Assembly: GCA_019828595.1 (NCBI GenBank)
Contig: JAHQRK010000011.1
Location: 1,116,001 to 1,180,000 of the forward strand
Reading direction: 5' to 3'
Length of the DNA: 64,000 nucleotides
Origin: Aphanomyces cochlioides
Taxonomy: Eukaryota > Oomycota > Saprolegniomycetes > Saprolegniales > Verrucalvaceae
Within the stretch, counting starts at the first letter, position 1. Every line of letters starts with the position of its first letter. This document shows positions 30,673-40,989 of this stretch, in pieces. The notes below the pieces were generated by a model. That model was not told where the DNA came from and made no database searches. It worked only from the letters and a program-made list of their open reading frames with translations. Position numbers and translations under genes: made by a program.

Positions 30673-33600
30673 ATGACACAGCATCCAATTCCCGAGGAAA
30701 CTATCCTCCTTGAGGCCGTCTTCCGAAGTGCACAGAGTCTGCTCAAGCCACGAAAAGGAGCTAAACGACCGATCCCATTGTCAAGTTCAAGTAGTCGTGG
30801 CAGTGGTCAAGCTCAGGTTCGAATACTGGCCTCATGATGCATCTGACCGTGGGATCGAATAGCTCATTCGACATGCAAATGGCCGCTACTCGATTCGATT
30901 CCTCGACTTGATCGTGCACAACACAAAGAGACAGCACCTCTATGTGCTTCTCTGTCGAGAAAAGATTTCCCTGGTCAACAAAGCGTTCCTCGCAACATTT
31001 GAGCGCCAAGCCGAGCGTCTTCTCCTGGCCGATGGTCCTGATGGCGGGCAACTCAAAGGCTGCCACTTCTTCCAACGGACATTCAACCACACACTCGATC
31101 TCATGGACGTTCGACGGTATAAATCCATCGTGATCTGCAAGCCAGCGACTGCCAAGCCTCCAAGTGTCATCGCGGACGTCCATCTCTTTGCCAACTGGAT
31201 GCCGTATGCCCATCTCACTCGGGAAGTTGCGCCGCCCCCCGAAATCATCATCGCAAAGTCCGCCAAATCCAGCGGAGACAACCTCCAAGAGATCGAACTC
31301 GACATTGACGCACTCAAGAAGCACGCCCATGAACTCTTCGTCATGTTTGACCAGGATCGCTCCGGGCTGATCGATTTCACAGGTGTGTCTATCCCTCGTT
31401 CTTGCGACTGACGTGTTGATGCCATGAAGAGTTTCAAGCCATGCTGGCGTATCGTCAAGTCGACGTTCTCGAACCACAAGCGAAGCGATTGTTCAATCTC
31501 GTTGACCTCGACAAAGCGTACATCTCTCCATGAGCAATCTTCTTCTCATATGACTCTTTCCAGCGGCGCTATCGACGAAGAGTGCGCAACGAAATCGCCG
31601 CTCGAACGATCGTGACGTTTGTTTTCGTAGGCAATTTATCGCTGCGCTGTACATGACCAACTACCTCAAGGCCCACCAAGTGGCTCCTCACATCACCCCT
31701 GCCGATGCATTTGCGCTCTTGGATGGTACATTCCGCGCTAATTGACGTCATCCTCACGGCGGTATCTCCAGAGGATCGCGATGGACTATTGAATGTCGTC
31801 GAATACGAGCATGCGCTGCAAGTTCTCGGCGTGAAAGCCCGGAAAGCTCGCATTCTCCGTCTATTTCCATCCGACGCGCGGCTCATCTCGCTCGATCAGT
31901 TCGTGGTACGTTGCTTGGAGCGTCATGCTGTCTAAGACATTTCTGTAGCAAGTCTGGTGTGCCCTCATTCGAGTCAAGGACGAGCTCCTCAAGCGCGGCA
32001 TTCCGCTTCCTCCTCGGTCGCTCAACTATTTCAAGGACAAGAAACAACTCAAGGCTTGTTTACTCGATGCATTAGAGGCCCAAGCTGCTAAAGAAGTCGA
32101 AGCTGCGATCGAAGCGCGGGAAGTTGTCGTCGGCATCGGCCGTCAATTGCAAGCGGAGCGACAGATGAAGCGATGGCACCTCAAGCATTTAAAGCGGAGT
32201 GACGAAATGGTCACCAAGACAGAGGAAGCAATCCGCGAACGCGACGAGAAGATTCAGCGCAAGAAAGAACGCAATGCGCGGCTCAAACTGCAGCAGGACG
32301 AGCGGCGTCTTGTCGCGCAAGTTGCCGACGACAAAGAGCGGCGCAAGCAAAAACTCTTGCAAGTCCACACGGAAGCTCTCGTCGCTCGACGAGATGCCGC
32401 CGACCAACGTCGCGCCGCGCGGGGCGATGACGTCCTCGACCTCGCCACTCGGCGGCTTGGAGCCATTCCGAACGATTACTTCCATGGCAAAGATCAAATC
32501 CTGGCGCTTTCCAACATGGTGATCATCGATCTCGCGCGAAATAAACTCACGGCGCTTCCGTCGGCGTTTGTCTACCACTTGGACTCGGCAGAGGAAGTCG
32601 ACTTGAGCTACAATCGTCTGGAATCGCTGCCAGTAAGTTGCCGCCGCGGCGTTGTCCTCATCTGAGCTTCCTTGTAGGATGAAATCGGCCAGCTGCAGTC
32701 CGTGCGCCTCTTCAATCTTCGTGGGAATCAACTGACAAGTCTGCCGTCGACGCTGACCAAGTTGAGCAAGCTCGAGATCCTTGACGTGGCTTCAAATCAA
32801 CTCGAGAGCATTCAACAGGACGCTCCAAGTAGCGCCGCGTCGTGGAAAAATCTCCGATCACTGCGCATGCTCTTCCTCACGGACAATCGCCTCAAGACGC
32901 TTCCACCAGACTTTGCCACGTTGCCAGCGTTGGAACATTTGGACTTGGTGGGGAATCCCATGTCGCGCCTGCCGCTCACGTTCAGCGCGCTCGAGACGCT
33001 TCTCTACGTCGACTTGTCCTCGTGTGGCCTTCAGCACCTCAGCACTGAATTTGGCCAACATCCGCAATGCCTTGTCGTCAACTTGCGCCGCAATGGACTG
33101 AGCCATCTTCCTCCCTCCGTCGATCTACTGAGCGCAATGCAAGACTTGGACGTTTCCGACAACGATCTCCTTGCGCTTCCTGAAGCAGTCGGCGGCTGGA
33201 CGGCACTCGTCCGCCTCGTGGCGATGGGGAATCGCATCCGCATCCTGCCTCCAAGCATCGGCGAATGGAAGTCGGTCGAAGTGGTCGACTTGAGCCACAA
33301 CCGCATCGAGGAATTGCCGCCGACCATCGGGTGGTTGAGTCTTCTCCATACGCTCAACTTGCGCGACAATGCGCTCGAGACGCTGCCGCTCGAGATCGGC
33401 GCGCTCGTCCACCTCCGCTATGTCAATCTGGCGCACAACCGCTTGACGGCGATTCCATCGCAGATGGGATTCTGCCATGCGCTTCTTACGGTGGACCTGA
33501 GTGAGAATGCTCTCGAGACGTTGCCGCCGACTGTCGGCATGTGGATGGCCTTGGAGAAGCTCCATCTTCACAAGAATCGCCTCGTGTCGCCGCTCCCAGA

Positions 33601-34641
33601 CACGATCGACGACTGGCATGAGCTCCAAGTCTTGGACTTGAGCCACAATGTACTCACGCATCTCGACCGCACGATCTGCACGCTCGCGCACCTCGAGTGC
33701 CTCAACATGGCGGCGAATCGCATCGCCTATCTGCCCGTCGAGATCGGCAACATGACGAGCCTCCGGACGCTCGATCTGTACAACAACGCGCTCGAAGCGC
33801 TGCCGATCGAATTGGACCGACTGCTACCGACGCTCGAGGTACACGGACGCCTCCATGCTTCTAGCCATTCCTTGTCTAGGTGCTCCATCTCGATCGCAAT
33901 CCGCTGGGAGCGCTGCCTGAAAAGTGGTGCACGCGATGGCGTCTCCGCGATCTCTACCGCACGCAGTTTGCCCATGGGTATTCGTCGCCGGAAGCTCTCG
34001 AATGGACGAGCGACCATGCTGTCTACTATCCAGCCGTCGTTGCCGCATGGAACGCCGCGGCCGAGCAGTTCCTCGCGCATGAATTGCTCGTCGCCGCGTT
34101 CCTGGACGACGTCCGCCAACGACTCGGCGCCGCGTGGCTCCCGCGCTTTGAAAAGCCCGTGAAGACACATTTCTTTGAGTTCAAGTGCCAAGGTCATGCG
34201 AGTGTGTACGACGACGTGGATGACGACGAGTGGGAAGAGCAGGCAGAGCAAGAAGCGGCGCTGCAAGCCTCCCGTGATCTCCAACTCGTGACGGTCATTC
34301 GACCAAAGTTTGACGAATGGAATGAGCGCCGCAGCAAGTGTTATGCCGTCAATGTCGTCGACGCACAAGCCGAGAGCGAGCTCAAACGCGCGCGGCATGA
34401 AGAACACAAGGCCATGCAAGCCCATGCCGAAGCTCAATCCTTGCTGGAATACGTCGACAAGCGCAAGCCCGCGCAGGACGACGTTGCGCGCCGCCTCAGC
34501 CAACACAAGTGGCATTCCTTTGTCGAGCTCATGAAGCGCAAGGCCATCGAGCGCGAGCAACTTGCGTGCAAGTCGTCCAATGATGTGGAATCGATCGGAG
34601 GGTCGTCGGCCTTGTCGTACGTAGATGCGCGCGTTGAATAG
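30673..34641 (+). CDS. EF-hand and leucine-rich-repeat protein
   Basis: Start MTQHPIPEETILLEA (30673). Exons join in phase across introns 30817-30862, 31383-31429, about 31519-31564, 31585-31633, 31725-31770, 31907-31950, 32633-32678 and 33838-33880. The order is an N-terminal domain of unknown type; three EF-hand loops (DQDRSGLIDFTE, DLDKAGAIDEEQ, DEDRDGLLNVVE); an Arg/Lys-rich coiled coil (IRERDEKIQRKKERNARLKL); about 17 LRRs of 22-24 residues (LxxLxLxxNxLxxLPxxI type) from about 32430 to 33960; and a charged helical C-terminus. Loop 2 has Gln in place of the final Glu, so it may bind calcium weakly. The combination suggests a calcium-responsive scaffold (inference). LRRs are of the Ras-suppressor/ROCO-like SHOC2 type, with no GTPase or kinase visible. 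Confidence 0.8.
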
Positions 34642-34801
34642 ATCAAACAAATCCTCTCGAGAAGATGCATGCGTTGAAGTCGGGAATGCAGTGGAAAGAC
34701 GTCGGGGAAGCGGATAATCCCCGCCGCAAGTCCACCGCCATGAGGAAGCGCATCGTCATCTTGACGTCAAATTGATTAATGTTCTGGAAGCGGATTTTCC
34801 G

Positions 34802-34838
34802 CCAATCATGATGAAGAACTCATTTGCCGAGCCAATCA
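34802..34838 (+). promoter_or_regulatory. Paired CCAATCA boxes upstream of the PGAP1-like gene
   Basis: CCAATCA at 34802 and 34832, exactly 30 bp apart and 29-65 bp upstream of the PGAP1-like start at 34867. Confidence 0.5.
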
Positions 34839-34866
34839 GTCGATCAGTGAACCAAAGAGGACGGAA

Positions 34867-37293
34867 ATGCGGTGGTGGGTCCCAGGATGCGCGCTCGTCG
34901 TGCTCTACGTGGCGACGTCGATCCCATTCTTCCTCGACGTGCGGGAGATTCCACGCTCGAATGCATGCGGCATGACGTACTCGGCGCCGATCTACAAGAC
35001 GTTGACGTTTCAAACGCAGGAGGCGTCCATGCGCCACACGTATGTCAAGTACACACTTGCGCGCCTTTTCTTGCAAGACGATACTGCGCATCGCCGCAAG
35101 CGTCAAGACGATCGACAACTCACTGGCGCGCCGCTTTTGTTTGTTCCAGGACATCTTGGAAGCTACAAGCAAGCGCGATCGCTCGGGCAGCATCTCCATG
35201 AACTCGACACGGCCACGTACGATATCTTCCTCGTCGACTTTAACGAAGAAGCGACCGGCATCACGGGCCGCTTTGTCCTCGACCAAGGGTTCTTCCTCAA
35301 CGAAGCGATCAAGGAAATCCTCGCCATGTACACTCGACAAGATGCCGGAGACGACACGCTTCCTCGTCCAACGTCCCTCGTTGTCGTCGGCCATTCCATG
35401 GGCGGTCTCGTTGCTCGCACTGCGCTCACGTTACCCAACTACCAGCCGCATTCGATTACGACGATCGTCACGTTGAGCACACCACACGTCGCGCCGCCTT
35501 TCAACTTGGACTCGACCATGGCGGACGTCTACGCCACTATGAACAAGCACCGCGGTGTCTCCATCAACGCCTCCGACGATGCTGTCGTCCTCGTGTCGCT
35601 TGCTGGTGGATTCAAAGACTTTGTCGTCCACTCGTCGCTCGCTGCGCTGTCTCCTTCTAAGACGTCCACGTGGAGCTTCTCAGCGCTGACGTCGCAGCTG
35701 CCGAAAGTCAAGATCTCCATGGACCACTTGAGCATCCTCTGGTGCCATCAGTTCATGCGCACGCTGTCGAAAGCGCTCGCCGCGCTGGTGGATCCGGATG
35801 TGCATCAAGTCATTCCGTCTGCTTCGAAACGTGCGGCTGTGCTGCAATCCGAGCTCCTCGGACCTGACAGCGATCCGAGCGAACACTACCGCCATGTTGC
35901 TGTCGGCTACGCGCCGTCGGAAGTTGCTGACCACAGCGTCAAGTCGTTTCCGCTGCCGCTCTACATCTTTAGGACGCAGTACTTGATGCCGTTTCCTCTC
36001 CTTGCCCTCGTCGCGCTCGCGATGCTCATCACTGAAATCGAAGCATGGCAGGACGACGACAAGCTCGCGCAGCTTTCGTTCCTTCGACTCTTGTCTCCCA
36101 TCGGCCACTGGAGCGCGCTCTACCGTCATGCGAGCGATCATTTCAAAGACGCACTGTGGAAACCAGTGGCTGTCCTTGTCGTCGCGCTCGGCGCGATGCA
36201 TGCCGCCGATGCCACGTATCCCGCATGGATCGTCTTGCTCTGCTACCTCTACTTGCTGGGTTTCCTCCATCTTGTCGCCTTTGTCTTGTCGTGGATCCGT
36301 CTACCACTGTCGTTCTCCCGCTCCGTCGCGCGATTTGGTTTCTCCATGAAGAGTTATGCCGCCATTGCCATCATTGTCGTGGTGGCTGGCGCGCATGGCG
36401 CATGGCGCTTCAACGTCGATCCAACGCGAGAGCTTGCGCTGTTGGTCCTAGCTGCACTTGCTGTGCATGTCTATGTCGTCCTCTCGCTCTTTGTGCTCCC
36501 AACCAAGTCGTCGGCGCTGTACCACCGCACACTCTTTGCTTTCTACTTTGGCGTGTCGTCGTGCTGGATTGGCGACATTGTCTACTTCGTCGACGTCGTG
36601 CGCTTCCCGCGGGTCCTGGATGTCTCCTTTGTCCTCCATGTCTTCCGTGTATTGCTTCTCCTTGCCCCTGGCCTTGCACATGTTGCCATCGCGCGTCGGT
36701 ATGGTCTGCCACATCCTCCTGCCGCGGTCTTTGCTCGCCTCCAAGGCGTGCGCATGCCGACAAACTCGTCGACCTTGGTCAGTCCTGGAGACTGCACGGA
36801 ATGCTTCGTCGAGGACGGCGGTCCGGGCGCTATCTTTGTGCAAGTGGAAACGCCAACGACCAAGCACATGCGCGGCGGCGTCACCCTCGGCCCTACCTTC
36901 CGCGTTGTCGCCTGCGACTGTGGTCTGCGCAACATCCCGCATCGTGAGTACTGCGCGTTTTGCCGCCGCACTTGTTCGACTTGCGGTGGTGGCGAAGTCG
37001 CGCGGCAACAAGCTAACCAGTTCCGGGAGTACATGAACGGAGCCCAAGAAACGGTGATGGCCCATCAAGGCGTGCCAGGTCTGCTCTGGCTCATCCTCAT
37101 CGTTGGCTTCACGTTTGTGGCGACCGCGCCTCATGCGCTCATTTATGTTGCTGCAGTTGTTGGCGCTGTCTGTGCGCTGTACCATGTTGGCCTGCGAAGT
37201 CCGATCGATGTCGAAGCGTTCGATGGCGTTGTTGTTCGTACATCAAAGACGGTCGAGCAGCCCATGATGGAAGAAGTGTCGGCTAAATCATAG
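34867..37293 (+). CDS. PGAP1/Bst1-like GPI inositol-deacylase
   Basis: Intronless, 808 residues. PGAP1 removes the acyl chain from the inositol of GPI anchors in the ER. The N-terminus holds a signal anchor (CALVVLYVATSIPFFLDV). The lipase core shows PLLFVPGHLGSYKQARSLG, TYDIFLVDFNEE and the nucleophile elbow VVVGHSMGGLVAR with Ser, then STPHVAPPF and MDHLSILWCHQF with a candidate catalytic His. The C-terminal half has about seven hydrophobic segments, as in PGAP1. Near residues 675-705 there is an unusual Cys-rich module (CDCGLRNIPH, YCAFCRRTCSTCGG), which could be a zinc ribbon facing the cytosol. The stop is only 18 bp from the stop of the next gene on the other strand. Confidence 0.88.
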   Translation: MRWWVPGCALVVLYVATSIPFFLDVREIPRSNACGMTYSAPIYKTLTFQTQEASMRHTYVKYTLARLFLQDDTAHRRKRQDDRQLTGAPLLFVPGHLGSYKQARSLGQHLHELDTATYDIFLVDFNEEATGITGRFVLDQGFFLNEAIKEILAMYTRQDAGDDTLPRPTSLVVVGHSMGGLVARTALTLPNYQPHSITTIVTLSTPHVAPPFNLDSTMADVYATMNKHRGVSINASDDAVVLVSLAGGFKDFVVHSSLAALSPSKTSTWSFSALTSQLPKVKISMDHLSILWCHQFMRTLSKALAALVDPDVHQVIPSASKRAAVLQSELLGPDSDPSEHYRHVAVGYAPSEVADHSVKSFPLPLYIFRTQYLMPFPLLALVALAMLITEIEAWQDDDKLAQLSFLRLLSPIGHWSALYRHASDHFKDALWKPVAVLVVALGAMHAADATYPAWIVLLCYLYLLGFLHLVAFVLSWIRLPLSFSRSVARFGFSMKSYAAIAIIVVVAGAHGAWRFNVDPTRELALLVLAALAVHVYVVLSLFVLPTKSSALYHRTLFAFYFGVSSCWIGDIVYFVDVVRFPRVLDVSFVLHVFRVLLLLAPGLAHVAIARRYGLPHPPAAVFARLQGVRMPTNSSTLVSPGDCTECFVEDGGPGAIFVQVETPTTKHMRGGVTLGPTFRVVACDCGLRNIPHREYCAFCRRTCSTCGGGEVARQQANQFREYMNGAQETVMAHQGVPGLLWLILIVGFTFVATAPHALIYVAAVVGAVCALYHVGLRSPIDVEAFDGVVVRTSKTVEQPMMEEVSAKS

Positions 37294-37311
37294 AGTGTAT
37301 TGATAACATGT

Positions 37312-38358
37312 TCATTCTACCTTGGGCACGATCGACAGCAGCATCTCAGCTGTATCGAGCCAGCTGTGGCCGGCCCATTGTGCCCAATATGAAGATACGT
37401 AAACTGAGCTGTCCTTGGCGTCAAGCGGGTCGAGGCCGCCGATGATGCAAAGCCCCACGCCGAGAGCAGAGCTCCAAAGCACGGCATTGCCAATGCTGGC
37501 TGTGGTAGCGTACACATACAACAGGCAGAGCAACCAGCACGTGACTTCAACCAGCGATCGGACAAAGTGGTTCTGCCAGTTCTCGGAGATGTTTGTCCAG
37601 CGCGACTGAACAGTGAGGCCGAGTTGCCGGGTTGGCAGCCAGAGGCAAAAGAGCTCACCGATCACGACAAAGGCAACACCCATGGCAGTTGTGACGGCGG
37701 AGAAATGCTGAACATCTTGCGTGGACGAGAGGTAGACATGTCGGATGGCTTCTAACGCTAGTGCACCAAAGACTACATTCTTGATGAGTTGAACGTCTTG
37801 GCTGCTGGTTGTGGTCATGGTCTTGGCGTCCTTGTTGACGGATGAACGAACATCAAAGCCCCACTTTCGAAGCAGAGCAGCTCCATTTGGCAGTTGTTCA
37901 ATTGACTCCAAGAGAGATCTCGCGCCAGCCACAAACACTTCATCACAAATAGACATGGCGATACCAACAGTGAGACCAATTTGAGCAGCCCAGAGTGCAT
38001 CGCGGTGTATACTGTACGCAACGGCGGTGACACTCGTCCACACCAAGACTTCAAGGAATGAACGTAGAGTCTCTGTCTTCCAGTTCGCTTTCCAGCACGT
38101 CCATCGTCCAATAAGCGAGGAAACAACGTGGACAGCCGTCTGTACACCTTGGTTGGCCGCCAAAAACATGCACAGGTCGTTCATCATCGACGGTTTCCCC
38201 ATCCACGTTGTAAAGAATGCGCTGTCGTCCAGGATATCATCTCCTCTTGGATCTTGGTGCAATGTGTCGTATTCTGCATCGTCGTAGTCTGCATCCAGAG
38301 TCGTGACCGGCTGCATGTGGCTTTTGCTGCCCCGTCGATGTTCTTCCATTGGATTCAA
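37312..38358 (-). CDS. Multi-pass membrane protein, function unknown
   Basis: Single exon, 348 residues from MNPMEEHRRGSKSH (38358); an alternative start is MQPVTTLDADYDD at 38316. The N-terminal 60 residues are acidic and polar. The remainder has about six hydrophobic segments, for example FLEVLVWTSVTAVAYSI, AAQIGLTVGIAMSIC, VVFGALALEAIRHV, VTTAMGVAFVVIGELFCLWL, SLVEVTCWLLCLLYVYA and GVGLCIIGGLDPLDA. No transporter signature or catalytic motif is recognised. It converges on PGAP1 with an 18-bp gap, so the two 3' UTRs must overlap. Confidence 0.65.
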   Translation of the reverse strand: MNPMEEHRRGSKSHMQPVTTLDADYDDAEYDTLHQDPRGDDILDDSAFFTTWMGKPSMMNDLCMFLAANQGVQTAVHVVSSLIGRWTCWKANWKTETLRSFLEVLVWTSVTAVAYSIHRDALWAAQIGLTVGIAMSICDEVFVAGARSLLESIEQLPNGAALLRKWGFDVRSSVNKDAKTMTTTSSQDVQLIKNVVFGALALEAIRHVYLSSTQDVQHFSAVTTAMGVAFVVIGELFCLWLPTRQLGLTVQSRWTNISENWQNHFVRSLVEVTCWLLCLLYVYATTASIGNAVLWSSALGVGLCIIGGLDPLDAKDSSVYVSSYWAQWAGHSWLDTAEMLLSIVPKVE

Positions 38359-39960
38359 CTGAATGCGAATTAGAAAATGGGATGTTCTCGATCGAAGATA
38401 TATTCGTAAACTGGATTTTGACTTGAAGTTTGTATACTCCGAAATTCAACTTAAATTCATTGGATTTTATTTTTTGACTTGAAATTTGTATGGAATGTGA
38501 TCGTAGTTGAAGTGAAAATCCGCGGAAATTCTCATGTCGCTTCTTTGTCTGGACAAGGCCGAGGATGTCTCGGGTATGTTGGTACATGATCGTCACAGGG
38601 CGCGGCCTCGTCCATACGATGTAGCTCATCTTGCATGGGAGATCTCTGCGTGGGTAGATGGAGTTTCGCAAGACGCGCCCACGAGTTTGACGTGGCAGCG
38701 CACAGGAAATGCGCCGAGTTCAACTTTTGCCGTGGTCGGAAGCTAAGTTGGGACTATGGCATGTTGTACAACACGATTTTGAGTTTTTGCTCAACAAGGT
38801 AATGCTGTTAGTACAACACGTTGTGCAACAGGAACATTACATATGGAGAAGTGTATTATGTAAGGTGCATGGAGCACAAGCGTTAGCTCAAAGCTATGGT
38901 AAGATGTAACAATGGTACCTCGCGCATCCCCAGCGTAGATGGTTCCCTTTATTGGTAAAAGATACATTTATTTATTTACATTCGGCTGATTGGCCAATAT
39001 TATAAAGCTAGAAGTGCTGAGCAGCATCAAGCAAAGTTGAAAAACTTTTAGATGCAATCGCTCTTAACTCCAATACTTTGCATTGCTCGAGCAATCAAAA
39101 TTTCATAAGGCATTCTATGTATTTGAGGATTATTCTAACGAAATTTATTTAATGTGCCAGTGGCTTGCTGCGATTTTTCTGAATTGTTTGCCTCTGCTGT
39201 TCCTCATTGCTGAACTAGATGAATTTGGTCGAATTCACCACCACGGCATATTTTAAACTAATGAACATAACTGTGTTGTGAGTAATAATAAAGTTCAGGT
39301 GCCCAAATGAATGGCACAAAGCTTCTCGTAGTTCTGTGATTTGTTTAAGCATCGGTATCGGTGGTAATAGTCATAGTAGATCGCACGATCAATTTGAGAA
39401 ACACTTCAGCAGAAGTGTTGAGAATTGCAAAGCTTTGTTGAAGGGAAAATTTACGAAAATGCAGTTTGATGTCATTGTTTATTCAGACTTGTGAAAGAGA
39501 TATCTTCATCAGAGATCTTAAGGGAGGGCGACAAAGGAAGATATACGACTATATTCATTATTGTGGGCGATAAACAGAGAGAAAGCATTCACCCTCTTGT
39601 GTTTCAAAGAATGGAATTAAATCTTTGCAAGAAGCTGCTGTGTTCTCTGAACATTTCATTTCTGTCAAAATAGATTTATGACCAATCATATTGAGTATTT
39701 TGGTGTGATGAAACTCCTACAGATGCCGTCATTATATACATTTAAAGAGAAAAATACATTCAAAATCAATTCGGCAAATCGACGAAGTTGGCAATATTGG
39801 TGATTTGATACAGACCTCATTCAATCGAATCACGCCGGCGGATCGATTCACCTAATCGACACCATTGGCTAATAAATATTCTGGGCGATTGTGATTGGCT
39901 GAATAAAATTTGAGAGAAAGTACAGTTCCCATGAGAGAAAGTATTGTTCTAATTTTCATT
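38359..39960. other. Gene-poor, AT-rich spacer
   Basis: About 1.6 kb with short, broken open frames on both strands and no domain. 38534-38905 may hold a remnant exon on the plus strand (SAWVDGVSQDAPTSL), but it is not supported further. Two ATTGG boxes at 39864 and 39894 (30 bp apart, inverted CCAAT) look like a promoter without an obvious gene. Short palindromic runs such as GTTGTACAAC occur near 38760-38830. Confidence 0.4.
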
Positions 39961-40039
39961 CAACGATTGCACAACGTTTTGCACGACGAACCAGATTGTA
40001 GTTGGGGAGGAATTATCTGAGAGCAAGAGTGGTATACTT

Positions 40040-40132
40040 GTTGTCAACCAGAATCCTCTTGCTCTATGAGCAGCGCAATATCCTGGCATATCAAGTTGCA
40101 ATCGAACCAATGGACTTGCTCAACTGGTGAGC
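40040..40132 (+). repeat. Decayed coding-like repeat, copy 1
   Basis: Translates on the plus strand to RILLLYEQRNILAYQ followed by VAIEPMDLLNW and a stop. It is the inverted counterpart of sequences at 40380-40440 and 40515-40585 (over 85 % identical across 40 bases by eye). The source family is unknown; transposon-derived coding sequence is one possibility. Confidence 0.45.
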
Positions 40133-40245
40133 AGTTGTATCGTCCGGGTGGCGGCACGGCCTTGCGGCCTACCTGCCGCCTTCCCGACGTGAGATAAATA
40201 AAGAAATCCCATTTTGGTGCACGTTTGGGGCTCGTTCCTCCGAGT

Positions 40246-40315
40246 CATCCGCCCAGAAAATTGCGCTCACCGGAGCGAAGCGGAGGTCGAGTGTAAAATT
40301 TTCTGCAGGCGGATG
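40246..40315. repeat. 70-bp element with terminal inverted repeats, hairpin-forming
   Basis: CATCCGCCCAGAAAATT (40246-40262) is mirrored by AATTTTCTGCAGGCGGATG (40297-40315), with one 2-base insertion in the stem. The interior GCGCTCACCGGAGCG forms a second small hairpin. It could be a tiny MITE or a structured RNA. Confidence 0.35.
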
Positions 40316-40379
40316 TCTGACGTCTCTCGCGTGGTGTGATGCTTGTAGTCGCTGTGGTTCGATGTGCTATCAGAACTAA

Positions 40380-40711
40380 CTAATGAAGCAATCCCATCGG
40401 TTCGCTTGCAACTTGATGTGCTAGGATGTTACCTCCGCTAGGTTAGCCCTAGTACGCGGCCTGTGGCTGCTTTGCGCCCGCCGAGAGAGCGTAACTTAAC
40501 TGCGTAATAACAAATAATGATGTGCTAGGATATTGCTCTGCTCATGGAGCAAGAGGATTCTGTCAGTCAGAAATTCATGACTTTCTAGAGCAAGTGTGCG
40601 TGAGAGTACGCGGTTCGCCCGAGTTTCCAACGCCTTGAGTCGTTTTCTGCAGATGGGAAGCGCGGAAGGAACGAGGTCATCGGTCGTTAAGTAAGAGGTT
40701 GTTGTGTGCAC
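40380..40711 (-). pseudogene. Decayed minus-strand copies 2 and 3 of the same repeat
   Basis: On the minus strand, 40496-40711 reads CRKRLKALETRANRVLSRTL and then RILLLHEQSNILAHH before a stop, and 40380-40440 reads GNILAHQVASEPMGLLH and a stop. Both match copy 1 (RILLLYEQRNILAYQ...EPMDLL). The pieces look like 3' ends of one coding family that lost their 5' parts; no catalytic domain remains. Confidence 0.4.
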
Positions 40712-40865
40712 TGAGATGCCTCCACTGGCAGTGTGGCAGGAGCGAATCGACCTAGTTAGAAGTCAATAAGGGTCCACTTCGCGCTAAAACCTGCAGGGAA
40801 AGGCGGTCATTCTGAAAGACGGAACGCTGGACGACCGCGCGAGGAAGTTGTCGAGATATGTTGCC

Positions 40866-40878
40866 TTTTTGGCGGGAA
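40866..40878 (+). promoter_or_regulatory. E2F-like site TTTTTGGCGGGAA
   Basis: A full consensus E2F site (TTTSGCGGGAA type) just upstream of the histone-fold gene, 111 bp before the ATG at 40990 and 6 bp before an upstream ATG at 40885 that could start a spliced form. Confidence 0.5.
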
Positions 40879-40989
40879 GAGAAATGACATCATGTGATTT
40901 GAATTTGAACTGGTATACAAAAACCAAGTGATTTCAATTTCCCCTCAAGTTTGACAGGTGCAGAGTGGACAGGAAGGAAGCAAGCCGTC

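Noticed and set aside
38534..38905. Short plus-strand open frames as genes
   Set aside because: No domain, no splice support and no start context beyond a Met.
40201..40500. A tRNA gene in the 40 kb region
   Set aside because: No A-box/B-box pair or cloverleaf; the hairpin there is an inverted repeat with a 34-bp loop.
40496..40711. Complete small gene on the minus strand
   Set aside because: It matches decayed copies nearby and lacks a 5' end; treated as a remnant.
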